NCBI RefSeq assembly: GCF_003315245.1
Contig: NZ_QNRT01000002.1
Location: 1,162,206 to 1,226,205, forward strand
Direction of reading: 5' to 3'
Length of the DNA stretch: 64,000 nt
From: Arenicella xantha
GTDB taxonomy: Bacteria; Pseudomonadota; Gammaproteobacteria; Arenicellales; Arenicellaceae
Part shown: positions 29,583-39,096 of the stretch, in pieces
How the letters are laid out: every line of letters starts with the position of its first letter
How positions within the stretch are numbered: position 1 is the stretch's first letter
Position numbers and translations under genes: made by a program
The notes under the pieces: model-generated
What the model was told of the DNA's origin: nothing
Databases searched by the model: none
What the model saw: only the letters and a program-made list of their open reading frames with translations

Positions 29583-29658
29583 GAGAATTCCTAAGAAGTT
29601 CGGTTCAATGAGATGGGACTTCTTATAACGCTAATTAAGAACGAGAGCGAGAAAAATT

Positions 29659-30876
29659 ATGACAATCGGAGTTGGTGGCAGCACTGCCCAAACTGAGCTA
29701 GCAAGATTAAATGACATGACCAGTGGTGTTCTGCCGATCGGGATACCTGAGTATCAAGCCCGCATTAACAAGGCCTGCGAATTGATGCAGCGACATAAAT
29801 TCGATGCCATTTACTTAAACGCAGGCACCAATCTTTACTATTTTACCGGTACGCGCTGGGGCGCGAGCGAGCGAATGGTTGGTGCACTATTGACCGCTCA
29901 AGGTGAGCTACACTATTTGGCTCCGGTGTTTGAAATAGACACCTTGAAAGGTTATATGCAGATTAGCGGCACGGTGCATGGCTGGGAAGAACATCAAAGC
30001 CCATACGAACTGTTCAGTAAGGTATTGACCGCTAACGGTATTAGCAGCGGCAACATAGGGTTAGATGAATCGTGTTCCTTTTTTATTAGCGACGGCATTG
30101 CTCAAGCTAACCCAAACACTCGGTTAAGCAACGCCAAAGTCATTACCGCCGGTTGCCGAATGCAAAAATCTGCGACCGAAATTGCGCTAATGCAACGCGC
30201 CAAAGATATGACAATTGAAGTTCATAAAGCCGCGGCTAGAATTTTACGACCAGGCATCAGCACCGAAGAGGTAACCGACTTTATTAACCAAGCTCACCAT
30301 AAAGTCGGTGCGCCTAAGGGCTCTTATTTCTGCATAGTCTTATTTGGCGAGGATACCGCCTACCCGCACGGAGTGAGTAAGCCGAAACACCTTGAAGCAG
30401 GTGACATGGTGCTAATCGACACCGGCTGCCAAGTGCAAGGCTACAACTCAGATATCACTCGTACCTATGTATTTGGAGAGCCAACTGAACGCGACCGTGA
30501 AGTGTGGGAACATGAAAAAGCGGGTCAAGCCGCCGCGTTCGCCGCCGCGCAGTTAGGTCGAAGCTGTGGCAGTGTAGACCAAGCCGCGAGGGACTACTTA
30601 GTTAGCCAAGGCTACGGCCCAGATTATCAAACCCCCGGACTTCCTCATCGTACCGGGCACGGCATTGGCTTGGACATACATGAATGGCCATATTTAGTGG
30701 CTAGTGATGCCACACCGCTAGAGGTAGGTATGTGTTTCAGTAACGAACCGATGATTTGTATACCCGGCGAGTTCGGGATCCGACTCGAAGATCACTTTTA
30801 CATGACCGAGTCTGGGCCTAAGTGGTTTACGCAACCGTCACATTCAATCGACGACCCATTTGGCTACCATGCATAA
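29659..30876 (+). CDS. M24 (Xaa-Pro peptidase-type) metallopeptidase family protein
   Basis: Protein of 405 residues with a creatinase N-terminal domain (about 1-165) and the pita-bread catalytic domain. All five metal ligands appear: Asp in VLIDTGC, Asp in NSDITRTY, His in TGHGIGLDIHE, Glu in FSNEPMIC and Glu in GIRLEDHF. Family members cleave Xaa-Pro dipeptides or hydrolyse amides such as ectoine and creatine; the exact substrate is not evident. The ATG at 29659 has GAGCGAGA upstream. It overlaps or nearly abuts elaA, so the two are co-transcribed. Confidence 0.9.
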   Translation: MTIGVGGSTAQTELARLNDMTSGVLPIGIPEYQARINKACELMQRHKFDAIYLNAGTNLYYFTGTRWGASERMVGALLTAQGELHYLAPVFEIDTLKGYMQISGTVHGWEEHQSPYELFSKVLTANGISSGNIGLDESCSFFISDGIAQANPNTRLSNAKVITAGCRMQKSATEIALMQRAKDMTIEVHKAAARILRPGISTEEVTDFINQAHHKVGAPKGSYFCIVLFGEDTAYPHGVSKPKHLEAGDMVLIDTGCQVQGYNSDITRTYVFGEPTERDREVWEHEKAGQAAAFAAAQLGRSCGSVDQAARDYLVSQGYGPDYQTPGLPHRTGHGIGLDIHEWPYLVASDATPLEVGMCFSNEPMICIPGEFGIRLEDHFYMTESGPKWFTQPSHSIDDPFGYHA

Positions 30877-31339
30877 ACAACCCATCCATTGGCTAAACAA
30901 GTCATTTAACGAGCTAAATCAGCATGAAATGTTTGATTTACTGGAGTTGCGACAACGTGTTTTTATTGTTGAACAAGAATGTGCTTACCCAGACATGGAT
31001 GCCACCGATAAAGTCGCGCGTCACCTGATGGCTTGGGACGGTGAGACCTTAGCTGGTTGTACTCGATTGATCGGCCCCGGAATCACCTATGAACATGCAT
31101 CGATAGGCCGCGTAGCCATTGCTCAAGCGTATAGAGGCACCGGGCTCGGTCGACAATTGATGGAGCGCTCAATAGCGGAGATACAACAACGCTTTCCCGC
31201 CCAGTTAATAAAGATTGGCGCACAACAATATTTAGAAGGCTTCTACAACAGTCTTGGTTTTGTCACTGTTTCAGACAGGTATCTCGAAGATGGCATTCCC
31301 CATATAGACATGTTGCTTACGCCAGCCGACGACGTGTAA
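30869..31339 (+). CDS. elaA: ElaA-family GNAT acetyltransferase
   Basis: Acetyltransferase of 156 residues. ElaA-type features are LLELRQRVFIVEQECAYPDMDATD at the N-terminus, the acetyl-CoA loop VAIAQAYRGTGLGRQLM and a C-terminal LGFVTVSDRYLEDGIPHIDML. The ATG at 30869 overlaps the M24 stop by eight bases; an upstream TTG is less likely. Biochemical role unknown. A strong terminator follows. Confidence 0.93.
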   Translation: MHKQPIHWLNKSFNELNQHEMFDLLELRQRVFIVEQECAYPDMDATDKVARHLMAWDGETLAGCTRLIGPGITYEHASIGRVAIAQAYRGTGLGRQLMERSIAEIQQRFPAQLIKIGAQQYLEGFYNSLGFVTVSDRYLEDGIPHIDMLLTPADDV

Positions 31340-31375
31340 GCAAGTATTCAATATGCCTACACTTGCTGAAGCCAT

Positions 31376-31405
31376 AAAAAAACCCGCTCATTGAGCGGGT
31401 TTTTC
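31376..31405. terminator. Bidirectional rho-independent terminator
   Basis: The GC-rich stem ACCCGCT/AGCGGGT with a five-base loop is flanked by A residues on the left and T residues on the right. It sits between convergent elaA and the acyl-CoA dehydrogenase gene and can serve both strands. Confidence 0.88.
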
Positions 31406-31472
31406 ATGCACCTACCGTTACCGATAATAAGCGTCTTGCGTTAAACAATAGGCTTGATAGCGAGAGACAGAC

Positions 31473-33272
31473 CTATAAGAAAGCGAAATGAGCTTCGTCA
31501 ATGGCCATCATTGTGTCCACACCATTCTTAATCGATGCTTCATGCGCCAAGATTCGCGGCATAATGCGTTGAAAATAGAAGTCCGCTGTAGCAATTTTGG
31601 CTTTATAGAATTCTGGCTCAGAGGCGCCGTTGCTTAAGGCTTTCTCCGCAGCCACTGCAGCTTCAGCCCAGAAATACGCGACGGTTACGTAGCCAGCAAA
31701 CATCAAGTAATCAACCGCAGCCGCATTCACTTCATCGGTGTTGCGCATTGCCGAGAAACCCACAGAGCGTGTTAGCGATTCCCACGTGCCGATATAGCCT
31801 TTCAACTCTTTAGCAAACTTACTGCGTTTGTTCTCTTTCATAAACGCTTGAACTTTTGCCATCAACGGCTTTAACACCTTGCCACGAGATTGCAATATTT
31901 TGCGGCCCAATAGATCGAGACCTTGAATACCGGTGGTACCTTCATAGAGTTGAGAGATTCGCGCATCGCGGACTTCTTGCTCCATTCCCCACTCTTTAAT
32001 AAAACCATGGCCGCCCAAGATTTGGATACCGTAATTGGTGGTTTCCATCGACGTTTCCGACAGAAAACCTTTTGCAATCGGCGTCAACACTGCGAGCATA
32101 TCTTCTGCTTCTTCGCGTTCTTTGTCAGAAAAGTCAGGTGACAAAGTAATATCCACTTGTTGACCACAAAACATATTCAACATACGGCCGCCTTCAGCCA
32201 ATGATTTTTGCGTTAGCAACATGCGTCGCACATCTGGGTGGCAAATGATCGGATCTGCCGGCTTGCTCTCATCAACGCGCGGATGCGAACGGAATTGAAG
32301 CCGGTCACGTGCGTATGACAACGCCTTTTGGAACGACACTTCTGAGTGAGCTTGGCCGTGCATAGCAACACCAAGACGCGACTCATTAATAAAGGTAAAC
32401 ATCGCCCGCATACCCTTGTGTGGCTCACTAATTAAATAGCCTTTAGCTTCGTCAAAGTTCATCACACACGTTGAGTTACCGTGGATGCCCATCTTTTCTT
32501 CGATTGAACCGCAAGTGACTGGATTGCGATCGCCTAAGGAACCATCTTCGTTTACGTTGAATTTTGGCACCAAGAACAACGAGATACCTTTAATACCTAC
32601 TGGCGCATCAGGTAATCGAGCTAACACGATATGCACAATATTGTCAGCCATATCATGCTCACCCGATGAGATGAAAATTTTGCTACCGGTCAGTTTATAA
32701 ACGCCTTCTTCACTCGAGCTTTCATCCGGTACCGCAAAGGTCTTTAGCAAACCAAGGTCGGAACCGCAATGTGGCTCAGTTAAGCACATAGTACCCGTCC
32801 AGTTACCCGCAACCATCGGCGGCATAAAACGCTCTTTTAGGTTCTGCGGCGCATGCGTATGGACCGTTTTGATTGCGCCCGAGCTCAAACCTGGATACAT
32901 GCTCCAACTGTGATTTGATGCGATCATCATTTCCATAAACACTAAGCCCACAGACTCAGGCATATCTTGACCACCAAACTCAGCTGGGCCACATAAGCCG
33001 GCCCAACCATTTTCGACAAAACGATCGTACGCTTGTTTAAAGCCTGTCGGCGTGGTTACCGTACCATTCTCAAAAGTACAGCCTTCTTCGTCGCCGACCT
33101 TGTTTAACGGCTCTAGCTCGTTCTCGCAAAATTTGGCGGCTTCTTCGTAGATCGCCTCAAGCGTTTCAAGATCGACTGCTTGGCCTTTGGTGAACTTACT
33201 GTAGTGGTCTTGCATACCCAACACTTCGTTGGATACAAATTTAATATCTTTTAAAGGGACTTTGTAATTCAT
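31473..33272 (-). CDS. Long-type acyl-CoA dehydrogenase (about 600 residues)
   Basis: FAD enzyme of 599 residues with an extra N-terminal segment and a C-terminal four-helix extension, as in the DmdC/FadE5-like group. Motifs are CLTEPHCGSDLGLL (flavin and substrate loop), RDRLQFRSHPRVD, and the base Glu444 in QLYEGTTGIQGLDLL. It starts fatty acyl-CoA or methylthiopropionyl-CoA oxidation; which of these cannot be decided. The gene follows the TetR regulator by 60 bases on the same strand, so it is probably the regulator's main target. Confidence 0.93.
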   Translation of the reverse strand: MNYKVPLKDIKFVSNEVLGMQDHYSKFTKGQAVDLETLEAIYEEAAKFCENELEPLNKVGDEEGCTFENGTVTTPTGFKQAYDRFVENGWAGLCGPAEFGGQDMPESVGLVFMEMMIASNHSWSMYPGLSSGAIKTVHTHAPQNLKERFMPPMVAGNWTGTMCLTEPHCGSDLGLLKTFAVPDESSSEEGVYKLTGSKIFISSGEHDMADNIVHIVLARLPDAPVGIKGISLFLVPKFNVNEDGSLGDRNPVTCGSIEEKMGIHGNSTCVMNFDEAKGYLISEPHKGMRAMFTFINESRLGVAMHGQAHSEVSFQKALSYARDRLQFRSHPRVDESKPADPIICHPDVRRMLLTQKSLAEGGRMLNMFCGQQVDITLSPDFSDKEREEAEDMLAVLTPIAKGFLSETSMETTNYGIQILGGHGFIKEWGMEQEVRDARISQLYEGTTGIQGLDLLGRKILQSRGKVLKPLMAKVQAFMKENKRSKFAKELKGYIGTWESLTRSVGFSAMRNTDEVNAAAVDYLMFAGYVTVAYFWAEAAVAAEKALSNGASEPEFYKAKIATADFYFQRIMPRILAHEASIKNGVDTMMAIDEAHFAFL

Positions 33273-33332
33273 GGTGTGTGCTCGCTTGAATTGTCAAAAA
33301 TTAATTTCGTTGGAATGAATGGCGAATCAGCC

Positions 33333-34106
33333 TTACGGCTTCGCCAAAAGCTTTTGCACCACATCGACGATCGACTGGTGATACGTGCTTATTTGTTTCT
33401 CGTGGCGAGCAATATCGTTATCCGAATCACTCGTCAGTCGGTTCTTCCATGGTTTTAAATACCAATCTTCCATCAGCACGACGATGGTGTTGGCGATCAT
33501 TCTGGCATCATTGGTGGCAAACTCGCCTTGCTTGACCCCAGCCATAATGTGTTCCTCGAAGCCTTTGATTCCATCCAGCTCGATTTGTTTAGAAGCCTGC
33601 TGCTGCTGTTCTGGCAGACTGCGGGTCTCGAAAAACAGAAAAAAGTACCACGGCTGCAATAACGTACTGGCATATAAATGAAAACGGATACTCTCTTTAA
33701 TTTGCGCCCAGTTGGAGCGCGCTTGCATTGCATGTTGTCGCGTCAAATCACTCGACAGGCGAACAATATCCGCCACCATTAACGCAATGTCTTCTTTTTT
33801 GCCAATACAGGAATAAATTGCGCCCATGCTCATACCCGTTTGCCGTGAAAGATCACGCAGTGACATTCGGTCAAATCCAGACACCGACGAAACTTCAAAA
33901 GTAGCGGTCAAGATCTTCTCGAGATTGGCAACTGCAAACTTAGGCTTTTGGGTTTGCACAATATCGCTATTTCGACGAAACACCTCGGCGTACAAACGCT
34001 CACCTTGCAGTGGGAATGTTTTACGAAATGCGGCGAACGATGACAATTCCACATCCATATCATGCGGTGCAAGTAGTTCCTGAATGGGCTCTAGCGAAGT
34101 TGTCAT
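33333..34106 (-). CDS. TetR-family regulator with extended N-terminus
   Basis: Regulator of 257 residues. The helix-turn-helix (SLRDLSRQTGMSMGAIYSCIGKKEDI) lies at about residues 81-106, so some 60 residues come before the DNA-binding domain, longer than usual. The C-terminal part is the ligand and dimer domain. It lies upstream of an acyl-CoA dehydrogenase gene and divergent from a nucleotide-carrier-like gene. A perfect ten-base palindrome in the divergent spacer is a good operator candidate. Acyl-CoA is a plausible effector by analogy with FadR/PsrA-type TetR proteins; this is inference. Confidence 0.88.
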   Translation of the reverse strand: MTTSLEPIQELLAPHDMDVELSSFAAFRKTFPLQGERLYAEVFRRNSDIVQTQKPKFAVANLEKILTATFEVSSVSGFDRMSLRDLSRQTGMSMGAIYSCIGKKEDIALMVADIVRLSSDLTRQHAMQARSNWAQIKESIRFHLYASTLLQPWYFFLFFETRSLPEQQQQASKQIELDGIKGFEEHIMAGVKQGEFATNDARMIANTIVVLMEDWYLKPWKNRLTSDSDNDIARHEKQISTYHQSIVDVVQKLLAKP

Positions 34107-34133
34107 GTTGTTACTTTAACACAAAAAATAGAG

Positions 34134-34143
34134 CGAACGTTCG
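34134..34143. promoter_or_regulatory. Palindromic TetR-type operator candidate
   Basis: CGAACGTTCG is a perfect palindrome 28 bases upstream of the TetR gene start and 71 bases before the divergent carrier gene. The GAACGTTC core is common among TetR-family operators, so autoregulation is likely. Confidence 0.6.
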
Positions 34144-34213
34144 TTTTATGTGAAATTGGGTAACTTTTTCGGTCAGTGTTAGACTAAGCAAAACACCTTA
34201 TTCGGCTGAATAA

Positions 34214-35542
34214 ATGAATCGAATCACTCAATTGCTAAACCGCTTTGTCTCGGTGAAGCCCTCAGAGTTACTGGCCCTTAGCGTTGCATGCAGCTACTTT
34301 TACCTGATTTTGTGTGCCTACTACATCATTCGCCCTATTCGTACTGAAATGGTGATTGCCAACGGTGTCGCCAATGTTCAGTGGCTGTTACTACTCACCG
34401 TGGTCGTACTGCTGATGATCACGCCGATCTTTGGATGGGTTACCACACGCTTTCGCACACGACAGTTTTTGTCTTATTGCACTTTGTTTTTTGCCAGCCA
34501 CTTATTCATATTTTACTTTTTGTTCGATGTTGAGCACCGTTCAATTGGTGTAACGCGCGCCTTCTACATTTGGGTCAACGTGTTCAATATGTTTATTGTC
34601 TCGCTGTTTTGGAGTTTTATGAACGACGTGTTTAGCCGCGACCAATCGACTCGCTTATTTGCGTTTATCGCGGCCGGAGGAACCGCTGGCGCAATCAGTG
34701 GCCCGCTAATCACCACATTGCTGGTAGAGCGCGTTGGATTGGCACCACTGTTGTTAATATCCGCTACAATTTTAGCTTCATCGGTACTCGCAATCCTGTG
34801 GCTAACACGGTGGAAAAACACCGAATACAGTGATGATAAATCGCCACACACCGTACGTAATGAAGCGCTCAAAGGTGGCATTTGGGGCGCCTTCGTACTC
34901 ATCGCTCGTTCGCCCTATTTACTAGGTATTTGCGCGTTCATCATCCTTTACGCAGTAAGCATTACCTTTGTCGAAATCCAACAAGCGACCTTAGTAGAAA
35001 AAACTTTCGACGACCCAACCGAGCGCACCCGACTATTTTCGACCGTGGATTTTTCAGTTAATGTGCTCGCGCTGATTTTTCAATTAGTGCTGACGTCTCA
35101 CATGATTCGATGGGTCGGATTTCGCGCCACATTAATGTTGGTACCGGTCGGCATCACCATCGGATTCGGCTTAATGGCCAGTATGCCGGTTCTCGCAGTA
35201 ATGATCGGCGTTGAGATTTTTCGACGCTCTGGTGACTATGCCATCATGAAACCCACACGCGAAATGCTGTTCTCAGTCGTCAGCCGAGAAGAAAAGTACA
35301 AAGCCAAGAATTTTATTGATACCACGATACTCCGCGGCGGCAACGCAGCCAGCGCCTGGGCCTTCACCGGCATTCGTTTTGCCGGTATCGCCGGAGCCGG
35401 AATTGCCGGCATCAGCTTAGGGTTGGGCTTAGCCTGGTGCGCAATCGCCTACTGGCTTGGCGGTCAGTTTGAGAAACGTAAAACACTCAATCAGCGCCCT
35501 AATTCAACACGCGCATCAGCAAACGCTGCAGCTAAACCGTGA
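34214..35542 (+). CDS. ATP/ADP translocase-like (Npt/TlcC-type) carrier
   Basis: Polytopic membrane protein of 442 residues with 11-12 predicted helices. The start SELLALSVACSYFYLILCAYYIIRPIRTEM resembles the COG3202 nucleotide-carrier group, which in free-living bacteria is often annotated as MFS. Conserved-type features are RPIR in the first helix pair, FGWVTTRFRTRQFL in the loop, and RRSGDYAIMKPTREMLFSVVSREEKYKAKNFID. True nucleotide exchange is known in obligate intracellular bacteria; in a free-living cell the substrate is unknown. Its last 52 bases overlap the 3' end of nnr on the other strand. Confidence 0.75.
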   Translation: MNRITQLLNRFVSVKPSELLALSVACSYFYLILCAYYIIRPIRTEMVIANGVANVQWLLLLTVVVLLMITPIFGWVTTRFRTRQFLSYCTLFFASHLFIFYFLFDVEHRSIGVTRAFYIWVNVFNMFIVSLFWSFMNDVFSRDQSTRLFAFIAAGGTAGAISGPLITTLLVERVGLAPLLLISATILASSVLAILWLTRWKNTEYSDDKSPHTVRNEALKGGIWGAFVLIARSPYLLGICAFIILYAVSITFVEIQQATLVEKTFDDPTERTRLFSTVDFSVNVLALIFQLVLTSHMIRWVGFRATLMLVPVGITIGFGLMASMPVLAVMIGVEIFRRSGDYAIMKPTREMLFSVVSREEKYKAKNFIDTTILRGGNAASAWAFTGIRFAGIAGAGIAGISLGLGLAWCAIAYWLGGQFEKRKTLNQRPNSTRASANAAAKP

Positions 35543-36972
35543 ATTACGTCTGACGCCACTAAACCCTCCTCGCCGAGCTGAGCGACTTGTAAGTCTGCCG
35601 CCCGCGCATGCAACCAAACGGCAGAGCATGCGGCATCAAAAAGCGGTAATTGCCGGCCTAACAAGGCAACGATAATACCGGTCAACACATCGCCCGTTCC
35701 AGCGGTTGCCATGCCTGGATTCCCTAGGTCACATAGCTCAACACGACCCGCAGGGTTAGCCACCAATGTTCCAGCCCCCTTAAGTACCACCACTGCGTTA
35801 TAACGTTGTGCGAGCATAATTGCCGCAGTCCGACGATCTTTTTGAATTTCAGAGGTAGTACACGCCAGCAGTCTCGCCGCCTCGCCGGGATGCGGCGTTA
35901 GAACCCAGTTCGACTTCGGCGCCTTACTTGGCTTGATAGCCAATAAATTGAGACCATCCGCATCGAGCACCATTGGCATCTTAAGTTTAATCACTTGATC
36001 AAATACAGAACGCGCCCACGCGGATTGCCCCAAACCAGGACCGAATGCGACTGCATCAGCGTGGTCTAAATTAGACACCGAATCCTCAGTAAGTGTCTCG
36101 CTCATTAATTCTGGCATCCACAACGCGGGCGTGTCCAAATGCTCTGATGTGCTCGCAATACGAACTTTGCCGGCTCCGGTGCGTAACGATGCAGCGCCAG
36201 CGAGCAGCACCGCTCCCAGCATACCCACATCACCGCCCATAATAACGGTCGTGCCATAGCTGCCTTTATGGGAATCGGCGACTCGCTTAGCCAACTTAGG
36301 TTTAGTAATCAGAGCAGCGCAATACTCGACGATTGCACTCAGCGACTGCTCAACATCTAAACGCTCTAACGACAAATTACCTACATAGGAACATGCTGGC
36401 CCGGTCATTAACCCAAATTTATGGTCGATAAACGTAATCGTTTTATCCGCCTCGAAACAAGGTTCAAACACCTCTCCAGTATCAGCATCCAGCCCGGTAG
36501 GAACGTCTAGCGCAACTCGTAGACCACGGCTTTGATTCGCGAGATTTACTAATTTCGCCACAACCGCGCGCGGAGGCGTAGTCAAACCAACGCCGAGCAG
36601 CGCATCGACCACTACGGCAACATCAAAATCAACTATGGCGTTATCATCGACCTCCAGCACCTCTCCACCAGCAGCGACGTATCTGGCAAGCGCGCGTCTT
36701 GCTGAGGGAGTTTTCGGTGTACCGCTGGCATAAACAGTCACCTGCCAACCAGCCTCCAACGCAGCGCTTGCAAGAATATAACCATCGCCACCATTGTTGC
36801 CGACACCACACAGCACTAGCATGCTACGAGTATCTAGCGAGTATTTGTCGATTCGACGATACGCCCGCTCACCGGCACGAGTCATCAGGCCATAGGCGTC
36901 GTAACCAAATTCTTCGATCGCAACTCGGTCGATTTCTTTAACCGCTGTTCCAGTAAAAATATGTGTTGTCAT
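35491..36972 (-). CDS. nnr: Bifunctional NAD(P)H-hydrate epimerase / ADP-dependent dehydratase
   Basis: Metabolite-repair enzyme of 493 residues that restores damaged NADH and NADPH hydrates. The N-terminal YjeF epimerase domain (about 1-215) holds GNNGGDGY and VDALLGVGLTTPPR. The C-terminal ribokinase-like dehydratase domain (about 225-485) has HKGSYGTTVIMGG, VLDADGLN, TPHPGEAARLL and NPGMATAGTGDVLTG. It is not followed by tsaE, its usual gammaproteobacterial neighbour. Its 3' end overlaps the convergent carrier gene by 52 bases. Confidence 0.95.
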   Translation of the reverse strand: MTTHIFTGTAVKEIDRVAIEEFGYDAYGLMTRAGERAYRRIDKYSLDTRSMLVLCGVGNNGGDGYILASAALEAGWQVTVYASGTPKTPSARRALARYVAAGGEVLEVDDNAIVDFDVAVVVDALLGVGLTTPPRAVVAKLVNLANQSRGLRVALDVPTGLDADTGEVFEPCFEADKTITFIDHKFGLMTGPACSYVGNLSLERLDVEQSLSAIVEYCAALITKPKLAKRVADSHKGSYGTTVIMGGDVGMLGAVLLAGAASLRTGAGKVRIASTSEHLDTPALWMPELMSETLTEDSVSNLDHADAVAFGPGLGQSAWARSVFDQVIKLKMPMVLDADGLNLLAIKPSKAPKSNWVLTPHPGEAARLLACTTSEIQKDRRTAAIMLAQRYNAVVVLKGAGTLVANPAGRVELCDLGNPGMATAGTGDVLTGIIVALLGRQLPLFDAACSAVWLHARAADLQVAQLGEEGLVASDVIHGLAAAFADARVELGR

Positions 36973-37068
36973 GAGGTAATATTAGCAGCCTACACTCATT
37001 ACGCACGAGGTTTAGCGTAGTGTGTCACAAATCATCGACTCAGCAACCTAGCGACACTCGCACCTACC

Positions 37069-37989
37069 ATGAAAAATCTACTCATCACTCTGCTGGTAAT
37101 CGGCCTGCTCGTTGCGGGTTTCTTCTGGTTCATCGGCGATAGAGATCGCGGCATGTGGCTGATGAATACCGCAATTGGTAGTGTCAGCTCGGCTACCTCG
37201 GTAACCAACCTTACATATGGCGACAAACAATGGCAAAAGCTTGACGTATATCCACAAAAAAGCACATCGCCCGTGTTGGTGTTTATCCACGGAGGCAGCT
37301 GGCGACACGGTCGCAAAGATCAATACTTTTTTGCCGCGGATGCGTTCTCACGACTTGGTTATACAGTGGTATTACCCGACTACATCAAACACCCAGATCA
37401 AAATGCCCGATTTCCAGCCTTTATCGAAGATGGCGCACAAGCGCTAGCATGGGTAAAACACAATATTGCCGATTACAATGGCGACCCAAATAATATTTTC
37501 GTCGCGGGCCATTCAGCCGGTGCGCACACGGCGCTTATGCTTGCGACTGACGCACAGTATCTTAATGCGGTCGGGCTCACTGAAAGAGACCTTCGCGGGG
37601 TCGCGGGTATCGCTGGACCATACAGCTTCACTCCAGACTGGTACGTAACTAAAGAAGTGTTCGGACCACCTGATCGCTATCCATTGATGGATGTCTTTAA
37701 CTACGTCGATGGTGAGGAGCCATCCACGCTGCTATTACACAGCAAAGCCGACACACAAGTTGGTCAATACAATCAAGAAGGCTTGGCAGAACGATTGCAG
37801 GCCAACGGAGTGGACGTTGAAACCGTGTTATATGAGCAATTTTCACATATCGATATCTTACTTAAACTACACCCGTGGTTCGCAGGAGAAACCACCGTAG
37901 CACAGGATATAGACCACTTTTTTAAGGCTCGAGTTGAAACTCATAACAATTCAGCGGCCAACCAAGTCAGTGTGGCCAATTCGCATTAG
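37069..37989 (+). CDS. Membrane-anchored alpha/beta hydrolase (carboxylesterase type)
   Basis: Hydrolase of 306 residues with an N-terminal hydrophobic anchor or signal (LLITLLVIGLLVAGFFWFIG). The esterase oxyanion motif is VFIHGGSW (HGG), the nucleophile serine is in VAGHSAGAHTAL, and a late Asp (ADTQ) and His (FSHIDIL) complete the triad. This is the COG0657/BD-FAE-like group that hydrolyses short esters or formyl-kynurenine-type amides. The substrate is unknown, and an envelope location is likely. Confidence 0.88.
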   Translation: MKNLLITLLVIGLLVAGFFWFIGDRDRGMWLMNTAIGSVSSATSVTNLTYGDKQWQKLDVYPQKSTSPVLVFIHGGSWRHGRKDQYFFAADAFSRLGYTVVLPDYIKHPDQNARFPAFIEDGAQALAWVKHNIADYNGDPNNIFVAGHSAGAHTALMLATDAQYLNAVGLTERDLRGVAGIAGPYSFTPDWYVTKEVFGPPDRYPLMDVFNYVDGEEPSTLLLHSKADTQVGQYNQEGLAERLQANGVDVETVLYEQFSHIDILLKLHPWFAGETTVAQDIDHFFKARVETHNNSAANQVSVANSH

Positions 37990-38092
37990 GCTTGATTCAA
38001 TCATTTTCTATTCACTGATAGTCGATTGAGTTTTACTTAACTCGCTGGAGACAACCAGGCTCCGACTGGTCAACACTAATGGGTTCTATAAC

Positions 38093-39088
38093 TTAGTCGT
38101 AGCGAAGTTCGGTAGCCTTACCTGAAAAGATGCGATAAATAAATATGGTGTATAGCACGATGCACGGCAGGGCTATCGCCATACCGTATAGCGTGAACAG
38201 CAATGCTGAAGGATGTGCCGCCGCCTCCCATATTGTCATCTGACCGATGATAATGTCGGGGAAAATACTATACGCCAACCCCAAAGCCGCCATTACGCAA
38301 ACAGCCACTGGACAAGCAAATAGAAATACCGGATTGGTCTTTCTAAGGTGCTCAACATCTCGCTTAAGTAGTACCGCAAGCAGTCCAAGCGCGATAACAC
38401 TGGCAATTGGAATGGGCATTAGGCCAATGAAATTTGGTAGCTGAAACCAGCGTTCCGCAATCACACTACTCACCAACGGTGTAGCAATTGAGACTAAAAA
38501 TAGTCCCAAGGCCATCGGCAGTACAGAGGCTCTCGCCCAAACCACGGCTTTGGCAAATAACTCACCTTCGGTTTTAATCAACAGCCACGTGGCACCGAGC
38601 ACGCAATACAACGCAGGCAGACACAGGGCAATCAGAATCGAAAATACCGTATTGATCGTTGAACCGGTTAAGCCAGTAATATAAGAGCCTAACATCCAGC
38701 CTTGAGCAGTGGCCGCCACCAATGACCCAATAAAGAAAAATCGATTCCACATCGCCTTCTTATGATCGCCCGCCTTCACTCGAAAATCGAATGCCACGCC
38801 GCGCAAGATTAGCCCCAACAACATAATCGTCGCTGGCAAATAAAGCTTAGTCAAAATGATGCCGTGAGCGGTCGGGAATGCAATCAGCAACACGCCAACG
38901 CCCATCACAATCCAAGTTTCATTGGCGTCCCAAAATGGTCCGATAGACGCAATCATGACGTCTTTTTCTTTGTCTGAGCCAAGCGGCAGCAACAAGCCAA
39001 CACCTAAATCATAGCCATCTAAGATGACATACAGCAGTAACGACAAGCCCATCACGGCGACAAATATTAATGGCAGAATGGTTTCCAT
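38093..39088 (-). CDS. cydB: Cytochrome bd-type (cyanide-insensitive) oxidase subunit II
   Basis: Membrane subunit of 331 residues with about eight or nine helices. The N-terminal YVILDGYDLGVGLLLPLG and the FWDANETWIVMGVGVLLIAFPTAH motif are conserved among CydB/CioB proteins. AGGGG lies upstream of the ATG, eight bases after cydA. At about 331 residues it is shorter than E. coli CydB (379) and fits the CIO type. No CydX-like small frame was seen downstream. Confidence 0.93.
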   Translation of the reverse strand: METILPLIFVAVMGLSLLLYVILDGYDLGVGLLLPLGSDKEKDVMIASIGPFWDANETWIVMGVGVLLIAFPTAHGIILTKLYLPATIMLLGLILRGVAFDFRVKAGDHKKAMWNRFFFIGSLVAATAQGWMLGSYITGLTGSTINTVFSILIALCLPALYCVLGATWLLIKTEGELFAKAVVWARASVLPMALGLFLVSIATPLVSSVIAERWFQLPNFIGLMPIPIASVIALGLLAVLLKRDVEHLRKTNPVFLFACPVAVCVMAALGLAYSIFPDIIIGQMTIWEAAAHPSALLFTLYGMAIALPCIVLYTIFIYRIFSGKATELRYD

Positions 39089-39096
39089 AATAGCCC

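Noticed and set aside
37990-38092. A search for a CydX-type small subunit after cydB
   Set aside because: No short hydrophobic frame with a ribosome site is present in these bases, and CIO-type oxidases often lack one.
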